A stretch of 64,000 nt of DNA from Candidatus Methylospira mobilis (GTDB lineage Bacteria; Pseudomonadota; Gammaproteobacteria; Methylococcales; Methylococcaceae): positions 119,716-183,715 of the forward strand of contig NZ_CP044205.1 of NCBI RefSeq assembly GCF_009498235.1, in the 5' to 3' direction. The notes beneath the pieces are model-generated. The model did no database searches, was not told the DNA's origin, and was given only the letters and a program-made list of their open reading frames with translations. This document shows, piece after piece, positions 8,975 to 16,104 of this stretch; the stretch's first letter is position 1, and every line of letters starts with the position of its first letter. Position numbers and translations under genes: made by a program.

Positions 8975-9107
8975 TACCGGCATGGGCTCACGCCGGTAGC
9001 CAGCGGGGCAAGACCTGTCCTGAGCGGCTTTTGCGCCAAGTAGCCGAGTGGAACGTTAATTCACAAGACGTACCGAACGTCCGGGTTCCGTCTATCCATG
9101 ACGGAAC
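8975..9107 (-). promoter_or_regulatory. Two hairpins in the 231-bp spacer inside the partner-switching module
   Basis: The spacer between the phosphatase stop (9156) and the STAS start (8924) is long for an operon and holds two inverted repeats. One is GTTCCGTC/GACGGAAC at 9085-9092 and 9100-9107 (7-nt loop). The other is TACCGGC/GCCGGTA at 8975-8981 and 8992-8998 (10-nt loop). Neither is followed by a T run on the minus strand, so they are not textbook terminators. They could reduce read-through or mark mRNA processing, giving different amounts of phosphatase and switch proteins. This is inference. Confidence 0.35.
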
Positions 9108-9155
9108 AGCATCAGCTTTCATAATCCAACTCATCATGGCGCAAGCGTCGCACCC

Positions 9156-11345
9156 TCACTTCAGATTCATCACCGCCATGCTGACGTCGTCCGCCAGAGG
9201 CGCCGCGCCGCGGAAAGAATGAAGGGCATCGACCAGCCCCCGGATTACCTTTTCCGGGGCAACACCCCGGTACGAGGAAAACAGCTCGCACAAACGGGGT
9301 ACATCGAAAAACTCGCCTTGTTCATTCAGCGCTTCGGTAACGCCGTCAGTATACAACAGCAAGCGGTCGCCACTTTCGATTTGCAGGGTTTTTTCCTCGA
9401 AGACAACGTTCCTTTTTACGCCGAGGATCAGCCCATCCGAATCCAGCGGTTCACAGGCGGTAGCGTTTGCGCGGGACAGCAAGGGGCAGTTATGTCCGGC
9501 ATTGGCATAGGACAAGCGGAGAGTTGTAAGATCGAGCCGCAGGTAAAACATGGTGATAAACAGTTCCGAGCCGGTCAGATCATCATACAAAACTTCGTTT
9601 AGCAACGACAGAATTTGAGCGGGGCCGTGTTTGACGCCGCCGGCAAGCGACAATCGCGTTTCCGCCCTCAGCGCGCTTCGCATTTCGGTCATGATCAGTG
9701 CCGCGCCGACACTGTGTCCGGATACGTCGGCTATGACCAGATCGAGCATGTTGTCGGTATGGAAATAGTCGAAATAGTCGCCGCCGACATGGGTTGCCGG
9801 CAGGCAAACGCCAGCGATCGCTGCACGGTCAATATCTAACGGACGTTTCGGCAGCAGCGACATCTGGATTTGCTTGGCGATCTCCAGTTCGTGGCGCTCC
9901 TCGGATGCGCGCCGCAGTTCCGTTACGTCGGTATGCACCCCGATAAAGTGAGTCAATAATCCCTCCGCATCCCGCACCGGTGAAATGCGCAGCTCGTTCC
10001 AGAAGGGAGAGCCGTCCTTGCGGTAACACTTAAGCACCACGTCGCAGTGGCGTCCGTCGCTCATGGCCTGGGCGATGGTCTGTAGCGCGGAAAGGTCGGT
10101 GTCCGTTCCTTTCAGCAGGAGCATGTTGTCCCCCAGCAGTTCCTCGCGGCCATAGCCTGTGATGCGCGATAGCGCGGGATTGATGTAAATTTTAGGATAG
10201 CCCGGACTACGCGCATCAGAAATGTCGATGCCGACGCTGGCTGCTTCGAGCGCTTGCGCGTAAAGCCTGAGCGCGTCTTCATAAAGCTTGCGTTCGGTGA
10301 CGTTATGATCGACGCCACGCCATTTCAACAGTCCTCCTTTGGCGTCGAAAATCGGTTTTCCTGTGGATTCGGTGATGACTTCGTGGCCGTCCCGATGCCG
10401 GTATCTGTTCAATAAATGGCTGAACGGCTGATGGTTGACGGGAGACGCCAGGTGGTTCCAGCGCGCTTTGTCCGCCGGCGTAAGCAGGTCGAGATAATTC
10501 TTGTTGAGAACTTCTGCCGGTTCGTAGCCCAGAATTTCACGCACCGCGCTGCTGCAATAAATATAATGCCCGCCGGAATCCTGTTCCCAAAGCCACTCCC
10601 CGACCATTTCCGCGACTTGGCGAAAACGTTCCTCGCTTTCCTTTAGCGCTTCCTTGTCCCGTTTGATTTCGCTGATATCCTGAAGAATGGCGAGATATTG
10701 CGAAATTTCTCCCGAAGCGTTACGGATCGGCGAGATGGTTTGCAGAGCCCAATACAGCTCACCGGTTTTTTTACAGCCCTGGATTTCTCCCTGCCATTCG
10801 CTGCCGCCAAGCAAAACCTCGCATGCAGGAGTAAATATTACGCCGGGAAATAATTCCGACGGTACCTGTCCTACGACGTCTTCGAGACTGTAGCCTGTCA
10901 GCCGCGTGTAACTGGGGTTGATATATTCGATTACGCCGTTGGCGTCGGCTATCAGCACCGCGTTGAGTCTTTTTTCGACTGAGCGTGTGAGCGTTTGCAA
11001 CGTTGCCCCGGCGCGTCTCCGTTCGGTGAAGTCGGGCGGGGCGGGATGACAGCGCAGCAAAACCCGGTCGGTTTCCTGGTCCACCCGGATACGGTCCAGC
11101 GTGCAGGAAATCAGGAGCGGGGAACCATCCTTGCGCATGAGTTCGGAGGTTTGCTGTTGGTGATCTTGCGTGGAGGCCAGGAATTCCGTTGCCGGGATTT
11201 TGACGGGCGCGAATGTTTGACTTAAGTCTTCGTCCTGCTGAAATCCGAGCATACGCAGGGCGGCGCTATTGACGGTCAATAAGCGTCCGCCGGAATCTAA
11301 AATACAGACGCCGTCCTCCAGTGCGTTTAAAATTGATTGAAGCAT
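9156..11345 (-). CDS. Multi-PAS SpoIIE-type PP2C serine phosphatase (RsbU-like)
   Basis: The 729-aa protein has four PAS domains in a row (about residues 1-110, 120-235, 245-360 and 370-485) followed by a SpoIIE/PP2C phosphatase domain (about 490-729). PAS landmarks are VCILDSGGRLLTVN, IEYINPSYTRLTGYS, REILGYEPAEVLN and INPALSRITGYGREE. Phosphatase landmarks are LEIAKQIQMSLLP, HVGGDYFDYF, IADVSGHSVGAALIM, YANAGHN and LLLYTDGVTEA, which keep the metal-binding aspartates. It should dephosphorylate the STAS antagonist encoded next, in response to a signal sensed by the PAS array. There are no membrane segments, so sensing is cytoplasmic. The ATG at 11345 lacks a clear Shine-Dalgarno sequence; a possible 20-codon ORF ends 4 bases upstream. 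Confidence 0.92.
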   Translation of the reverse strand: MLQSILNALEDGVCILDSGGRLLTVNSAALRMLGFQQDEDLSQTFAPVKIPATEFLASTQDHQQQTSELMRKDGSPLLISCTLDRIRVDQETDRVLLRCHPAPPDFTERRRAGATLQTLTRSVEKRLNAVLIADANGVIEYINPSYTRLTGYSLEDVVGQVPSELFPGVIFTPACEVLLGGSEWQGEIQGCKKTGELYWALQTISPIRNASGEISQYLAILQDISEIKRDKEALKESEERFRQVAEMVGEWLWEQDSGGHYIYCSSAVREILGYEPAEVLNKNYLDLLTPADKARWNHLASPVNHQPFSHLLNRYRHRDGHEVITESTGKPIFDAKGGLLKWRGVDHNVTERKLYEDALRLYAQALEAASVGIDISDARSPGYPKIYINPALSRITGYGREELLGDNMLLLKGTDTDLSALQTIAQAMSDGRHCDVVLKCYRKDGSPFWNELRISPVRDAEGLLTHFIGVHTDVTELRRASEERHELEIAKQIQMSLLPKRPLDIDRAAIAGVCLPATHVGGDYFDYFHTDNMLDLVIADVSGHSVGAALIMTEMRSALRAETRLSLAGGVKHGPAQILSLLNEVLYDDLTGSELFITMFYLRLDLTTLRLSYANAGHNCPLLSRANATACEPLDSDGLILGVKRNVVFEEKTLQIESGDRLLLYTDGVTEALNEQGEFFDVPRLCELFSSYRGVAPEKVIRGLVDALHSFRGAAPLADDVSMAVMNLK

Positions 11346-11349
11346 TTAG

Positions 11350-11412
11350 TCAACTGCATTCGATACATCCGCCGTTAAAGGTTTCTTGTGACATTTTTAG
11401 TCCAGAAATCAT
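11350..11412 (-). CDS. Possible 20-aa leader peptide upstream of the SpoIIE-type phosphatase gene
   Basis: On the minus strand an ATG at 11412 is preceded by GGAGG (11417-11421, spacing only 4 bases). It opens a 20-codon frame, MISGLKMSQETFNGGCIECS, that ends with TGA at 11350-11352. The phosphatase ATG follows 4 bases later, a layout suited to translational reinitiation. This would explain why the large gene lacks its own ribosome binding site. The peptide contains a CIEC motif but matches nothing I know. It is too short to be certain, and the tight spacing is a weakness. Confidence 0.35.
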   Translation of the reverse strand: MISGLKMSQETFNGGCIECS

Positions 11413-11577
11413 GGAGCCTCCAAATTCTGTTCTATGTGATACTTTATAAGTAACTCAGCCCTGAATCGTCCCTGCGGGCTGTTCCCGGCAAAAGCTGCGA
11501 TGCTCAGCGCGGCCAATGGAGGGAAAGATCAAAAGCATTATGTTGCCATACCCTATTTGATGTCTGGAACCAGCTAA

Positions 11578-13770
11578 CTACCTGCCTTGCAAATTCGCAT
11601 AAGCCAGCACCAGCCATTTGACGCCCGATTCGGCAAACTTGACCTGCACGCGCGCCTGAGCGCCGCTGCCTTCCGCCTGCAAAATAACGCCTTCGCCGAA
11701 TTTGGCGTGAAAGACGGATTGCCCCAGCCTGAAACTTCCGCCGGCCGCCGCAGAGCCATCCTCGAAGCCGGAGCGCGCAGCTGCCTCGTACGAAGCAACC
11801 GGGCGGTTTACATTGGCTCTGGCGCGCACTTCCTGGCAGTTTTCGGCGGGAAGTTCGTTCAGAAAGCGCGAGGGCCTGGCTCTATGCTCCTTGCCGTACA
11901 GCCGCCGCGATTCGGCATAAGTCAGGTAAAGCAGTTTTTGCGCGCGGGTGAGGCCGACATAGCAAAGGCGGCGCTCTTCCTCCAGCCGTCCGGGTTGCTC
12001 CAGCGACTGCATGCTGGGAAAAAGCCCTTCTTCCAGTCCGACGATGAACACCAGCTCGAACTCCAGCCCCTTGGCCGAATGCAGACTCATCAATTGCACG
12101 CAGGCCTGATACGGATCGCCCTGGGCTTCTCCGGCCTCAAGCGCGGCATGAGCCAGAAAGCGCTCCAGCGGCGTGGCCGATAAGTCTTCTTCCGCGCCGG
12201 GGGGTTCCGCTTCGAACTGGCGCGCCGCAGTGACCAGCTCCTCCAGGTTTTCGACGCGCGTTTCCGCCTGTTCGCCCTTTTCCTTGCGATAGTATTCGAG
12301 CAGTCCCGAATTTTCGATGGCTAGCCGTATTTGTTCGTGTAAAGGCCGGTCCGCCATGCGTTCGGACAAGGCGTTTATCAGGTCGATGAAGCCGCCCAGC
12401 AGCGTTTGCGCGCGCGCCGGTAAATCGTTTGCGGTGCGGGCGTGCAGCGCGGCTTTCCATAAAGTCAGCTGTTGCGCCCTGGCCAGATTGCGCAGATAGT
12501 CGATGGTTCTCGCGCCTATGCCGCGTGTCGGGGTATTGATGATACGCTCAAAGGCCGCATCGTTGTCGCGATGCGTCAACAGGTAAAGATAGGCGAGGGC
12601 ATCCTTGATTTCCTGGCGCTCGAAGAATCGCAGCCCGCCGTAAACCCGGTAGGGAATGCCCATCGCGATCAGTTTTTCTTCGAACTGGCGCGATTGCGCG
12701 TTGGAACGATAAAGTATTGCGCACTCCAGCGGACTGCCGCCTTCCTGTATCCAGCGCCGGATGCGATCAACGACGAAATAGGCTTCGTCCTGCTCGTTGA
12801 ACGCCGCATACAGCGCTATGGGGTCTCCTGCGCCGCTGTCGGTCCAGAGGTTTTTGCCCAAACGGCCGTCGTTGTGGTCGATCAGCGCGTTGGCGGCGTT
12901 CAGAATGTTGCCGGTGGAGCGATAGTTTTGCTCCAGCCGGATTATCTGGTGATTCGGATAGTCACGCTGGAAGCTGTGCAGGTTTTCGATTTTTGCGCCG
13001 CGCCAGCCGTAAATCGATTGGTCGTCGTCGCCGACTACGCACAGGTTGTCGTTATCCCTTGTCAGCAGATTGAGCCAGGCGTATTGGATACTGTTGGTAT
13101 CCTGGAATTCATCGACCAGCACATGACGGAAGCGCTGCTGATAATGCGCCAGCGCTGCAGGGCTATCGCGCAGAAATTCGTGCGCTCGCAACAGCAGTTC
13201 GGCAAAATCGACCAGGCCTGATTGTTCGCATAGCGTTTCGTATTCGCGATAGATGCGCTGTAACTGCCTTTCAGCCGGGTCGTAGGACTCCTGCAGATGG
13301 CATGCGCGTCTGCCTTCTTCCTTGTGACCGTTGATATACCATTGAATCTGCCGCGGGGGCCAGCTGGTTTCCTGCAGCTCGAGTTGTTTGAGTATGCGGC
13401 GGAGCAGGCGGTATTGATCGTCGGAATCGAGTATCTGAAAGCTTTCCGGCAGACCTGCCTCGCGCGCATGCCTGCGCAGCAGGCGGTTCGCCAGGCCGTG
13501 AAAGGTACCCATCCACATGTTGCCCGCCGGAAAGGAAAGCAGTTGCTCTATGCGTCCGCGCATTTCACGCGCGGCCTTGTTGGTGAAGGTCACGGCCAGA
13601 ATGCTGTAGGGCGAAACGTTTTCAACGCGCATCAGCCAGGCGATGCGGTGCACCAGCACGCGGGTTTTGCCGCTACCGGCGCCGGCAAGCACCAGCATCG
13701 CGTGCGGCGGGGCGGTAACCGCCGTGCGTTGGGCTTCGTTGAGTGATTCTATGATAGAAGTGATGTCCAT
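11578..13770 (-). CDS. uvrD: DNA helicase II, UvrD/Rep superfamily 1
   Basis: The 730-aa protein carries the SF1A helicase motifs in order: motif I LAGAGSGKT, Ia AVTFTNKAAREMRGR, Ic GTFHGLANRLLRRH, II LVDEFQDTN, III VVGDDDQSIYGWRGA, IV NYRSTGNIL, V LMSLHSAKGLEFELVF and VI EEERRLCYVGLTRA. The C-terminus has the UvrD-type tail (VFHAKFGEGVIL), which separates it from Rep. UvrD unwinds DNA 3'-5' in nucleotide-excision and mismatch repair. It appears to be a single-gene unit, transcribed away from the small membrane protein gene at 13850. Confidence 0.95.
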   Translation of the reverse strand: MDITSIIESLNEAQRTAVTAPPHAMLVLAGAGSGKTRVLVHRIAWLMRVENVSPYSILAVTFTNKAAREMRGRIEQLLSFPAGNMWMGTFHGLANRLLRRHAREAGLPESFQILDSDDQYRLLRRILKQLELQETSWPPRQIQWYINGHKEEGRRACHLQESYDPAERQLQRIYREYETLCEQSGLVDFAELLLRAHEFLRDSPAALAHYQQRFRHVLVDEFQDTNSIQYAWLNLLTRDNDNLCVVGDDDQSIYGWRGAKIENLHSFQRDYPNHQIIRLEQNYRSTGNILNAANALIDHNDGRLGKNLWTDSGAGDPIALYAAFNEQDEAYFVVDRIRRWIQEGGSPLECAILYRSNAQSRQFEEKLIAMGIPYRVYGGLRFFERQEIKDALAYLYLLTHRDNDAAFERIINTPTRGIGARTIDYLRNLARAQQLTLWKAALHARTANDLPARAQTLLGGFIDLINALSERMADRPLHEQIRLAIENSGLLEYYRKEKGEQAETRVENLEELVTAARQFEAEPPGAEEDLSATPLERFLAHAALEAGEAQGDPYQACVQLMSLHSAKGLEFELVFIVGLEEGLFPSMQSLEQPGRLEEERRLCYVGLTRAQKLLYLTYAESRRLYGKEHRARPSRFLNELPAENCQEVRARANVNRPVASYEAAARSGFEDGSAAAGGSFRLGQSVFHAKFGEGVILQAEGSGAQARVQVKFAESGVKWLVLAYANLQGR

Positions 13771-13849
13771 ATGTCTATTTTACATGTTTATCTTGCGTAA
13801 ATCGGCTTATGCCTGCAAAATCATCAGACCTACTTAAGAGGAGGGTAAA

Positions 13850-14143
13850 ATGAGCTTCGACTATAAAAAAATGTTAAAAAAAGAAGAAATCAATGTCGGC
13901 TTGAAAGAGCAAAAGATACGCTACGGCGTTGCGGCCGCAGCCGGTGTCGCGTCTGCGTTTCTGGGTAACATCCCCTTGCTGCTGGTTGCCGGCGCGTTGG
14001 CTGCGTCCGGGTTTACACGCTGGTGTCCCGTTTATTCCGGGTTGAGCAAGAGTACGGTGGACCCTAATGAACCGCCTCCCGGTCCAGGCTGCTGCGGCGG
14101 TTCGCACAGCGAAGAACAGGGCAAGCATACGGAAGACAAATAG
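13850..14143 (+). CDS. Small YgaP-type (DUF2892) membrane protein
   Basis: The ATG is preceded by AGGAGGG. The 97-aa product follows the DUF2892 pattern: NVGLKEQKIRYGV, two short hydrophobic helices (about 25-55), then TRWCPVYSGLS. In YgaP this region anchors a rhodanese domain; here it stands alone with a CCGG-containing hydrophilic tail (GPGCCGGSHSEEQGKHTEDK). The function of free-standing members is unknown. It is transcribed divergently from uvrD. Confidence 0.8.
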   Translation: MSFDYKKMLKKEEINVGLKEQKIRYGVAAAAGVASAFLGNIPLLLVAGALAASGFTRWCPVYSGLSKSTVDPNEPPPGPGCCGGSHSEEQGKHTEDK

Positions 14144-14238
14144 TCACTGCAGCCAGGAAAAGCCTATCCTTGATCCGGTTCGCACGTATAAATCCGCGAG
14201 CCGGGTCGACACGGTTTCTACCGCTATCGTGCGCAGCT

Positions 14239-14673
14239 TTATTCCTCTCGTCGATATTCGCCTTCGATGGTGCTGTTTGTTGCGGTATTGCCAGGATTTG
14301 ATGACGCCTGTTGTTCGAAGCGGCGTTTCAATAACCACTCTGTAATCAGTTTGCGGGTTTGCGGCAACAGGCATAGCAGACCGGCCAGATCGGACAGGAA
14401 GCCGGGCAGCAGCAACAGCACACCGCCGGCCAGAATCACAAAACCATCCATCAATTCAACGGCCGGCAGTTCGCCGTTCAGCAGGCTTTGTTGAACGCGT
14501 AGCCATATTGCCAATCCCTGTGTACGCAGCAAGCCGGTGCCTATGGTTGCGGCGGTAACCAGCAGCATGATCGTAGGTATGAATCCGATTGATGAGCCGA
14601 TTTTTATCAATAGATAAACCTCAAGGACAGGCAGGCTAAGCAGGGTAATCCATGCGAGTTGCGGTATGTTCAT
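14239..14673 (-). CDS. fxsA: FxsA-family inner-membrane protein
   Basis: The 144-aa protein shows the FxsA pattern: an N-terminal helix ending in EVYLLIKIGSSIGF, a second helix, LRTQGLAIWLRVQQSL with a GELPA motif, and FVILAGGVLLLLPGFLSD. In E. coli FxsA overproduction relieves exclusion of phage T7 by the F plasmid; its normal role is unknown. AAGGA precedes the start. It runs toward the small gene at 13850-14143 with a 95-base gap. Confidence 0.9.
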   Translation of the reverse strand: MNIPQLAWITLLSLPVLEVYLLIKIGSSIGFIPTIMLLVTAATIGTGLLRTQGLAIWLRVQQSLLNGELPAVELMDGFVILAGGVLLLLPGFLSDLAGLLCLLPQTRKLITEWLLKRRFEQQASSNPGNTATNSTIEGEYRREE

Positions 14674-15009
14674 ATGGCGGTTCCTTATGTCGCGTAGAGA
14701 GCGCTGACGTAATATTTCGGGTTGAGTGGAAAAGCTTATGGCGTTGATGGTGGTCTGCCTTCAGTACGGCAGGCGTTTCCTGGGCATAGTCGAAACGTAC
14801 GCCTCGAATGGAAAAACCTAACGGCATAGGACCCAATGCCAAGAGGGCAGTACTGTTATGCATGCATCGTACTGTCAGTAACCGTTCATCCGGGCCGTTT
14901 ATGTGTTCTCGATGATGCCTGAAACAGAAGACAGTTTTTGACGGATAGTCTAGTATTGTATGCTCAACTGGCTTGATTCAGAACTAAAACAATAACAGAA
15001 GGGGGTTGC
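14674..15009 (+). promoter_or_regulatory. 336-bp divergent intergenic region with a candidate promoter
   Basis: This region separates fxsA (minus) from the small gene at 15010 (plus). A possible sigma-70-like promoter for the latter has TTGACG at 14938-14943 and TATGCT at 14959-14964, with a short 15-base spacer. GGGGG just before the ATG at 15010 acts as the ribosome binding site. I see no gene or RNA in the rest; a minus-strand ORF across 14636-14863 overlaps fxsA and looks non-coding. Confidence 0.35.
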
Positions 15010-15306
15010 ATGTTTAGTGGTTTGATTTCCATCGCCGTTGCATTCTGGTTTTATCGTACCGCGAACGCCAAATCCGCACCGGCATTGCAGTGGGCGGGCG
15101 TCGGTTTCATTACATATTTATTGCCCAACCTGATTTGGACTTTTACGTTGACCAAGCCGCTGGTGAAAAGCCTGCATACGCAAAACGCGGGCTTTTCCGC
15201 TACGCTGGTGAGTCATTCAGGTATTTTGGTCGGTGTGACCGTTGCGGTATTTGTCTGGTACGCGGTTCTTGACAAGCTCAAGACGGACCCCAGGCGGGAA
15301 GAGTAG
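15010..15306 (+). CDS. Small hypothetical membrane protein
   Basis: The 98-aa protein has three hydrophobic stretches (about residues 3-16, 24-45 and 66-86) and a charged C-terminus (DKLKTDPRREE). A GGGGG motif precedes the start. I do not recognise the family. A 21-bp perfect hairpin follows the stop by five bases, and the convergent peroxiredoxin gene follows that. Confidence 0.65.
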   Translation: MFSGLISIAVAFWFYRTANAKSAPALQWAGVGFITYLLPNLIWTFTLTKPLVKSLHTQNAGFSATLVSHSGILVGVTVAVFVWYAVLDKLKTDPRREE

Positions 15307-15311
15307 TGGGT

Positions 15312-15359
15312 TCTGTACGCCCGGACAAGCGCCGTAGAGCGCTTGTCCGGGCGTACAGA
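15312..15359. terminator. Perfect 21-bp hairpin between convergent genes, probable bidirectional terminator
   Basis: Bases 15312-15332 and 15339-15359 are perfect reverse complements separated by the 6-base loop CGTAGA. It lies between the stop codons of the small membrane protein gene (plus) and the peroxiredoxin gene (minus). There is no clear T run on either side, so it may act as a Rho-protected 3' end or a REP-like element rather than a classical intrinsic terminator. Confidence 0.6.
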
Positions 15360-15366
15360 GACTAGC

Positions 15367-15972
15367 TCAGAGCTTATCCGCATTCGAGCTCAAATAAGCC
15401 GCTACGCCATCCGGCGTTGCTTTCATGCCTGACTGGCCCTTGCTCCAGCCTGCCGGGCAGACTTCGCCGTGCTCTTCGGTAAACTGAAGCGCATCGACGA
15501 CGCGCAGCAGTTCGTCGAAATTGCGGCCCAGCGGCAGATCGTTGACAACCTGGTGGCGGACCAGGCCGCTTTTGTCGATCAGGAAGCTGCCGCGGTAAGC
15601 AACGGCAGCGCCCTCTTTCTCGACATCGTAAGCCTTGACTATCTCATGACTTACATCCGCTACCAGCGTGTATTTGACCGGGCCGATGCCGCCTTTGTCT
15701 ACCGGGGTATTCCGCCAGGCATTGTGAGTGAACTGTGAGTCGACCGATACGCCGATGACTTCAACGCCACGCTTTTTGAACTCTTCCACGCGATGATCCA
15801 GTGCGATCAGTTCGCTGGGACAGACAAAGGTGAAATCCAGCGGGTAGAACACAATGGCCGCATACTTGCCGCCGGTTTCCTTGGACAGGGTGTAGCTGTC
15901 GACGATGGTGCCATCGCCTAAAACTGCTGCTGCAGTGAAATCAGGGGCTGTTTTTCCAACTAAAACGCTCAT
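15367..15972 (-). CDS. 2-Cys peroxiredoxin (AhpC/TSA family)
   Basis: The 201-aa protein reduces H2O2 and organic peroxides using thiols. The peroxidatic cysteine lies in FYPLDFTFVCPSE and the resolving cysteine in the C-terminal EVCPAGW, so it is a typical 2-Cys enzyme forming head-to-tail dimers. GGGxG-like and YF-containing C-terminal features of hyperoxidation-sensitive enzymes are not evident. GGAG lies 8 bases before the ATG. No AhpF or thioredoxin reductase gene is adjacent, so its reductant is not visible. Confidence 0.93.
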   Translation of the reverse strand: MSVLVGKTAPDFTAAAVLGDGTIVDSYTLSKETGGKYAAIVFYPLDFTFVCPSELIALDHRVEEFKKRGVEVIGVSVDSQFTHNAWRNTPVDKGGIGPVKYTLVADVSHEIVKAYDVEKEGAAVAYRGSFLIDKSGLVRHQVVNDLPLGRNFDELLRVVDALQFTEEHGEVCPAGWSKGQSGMKATPDGVAAYLSSNADKL

Positions 15973-16104
15973 CAGATATCTCCGTGAATTTAGTGTGTTG
16001 CTAAAAGTGGATAGACCAGACCTCGTGGATATAGCATCGAGGTACCAACCAAATTGTACAGAAAATCACTGGGTATTTCTCTTCTCTGTAAAATCGAATC
16101 GTAA

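Noticed and set aside
11574..12499. Several ORFs antisense or out of frame within uvrD
   Set aside because: All are shadows of uvrD; none has a ribosome binding site or motif.
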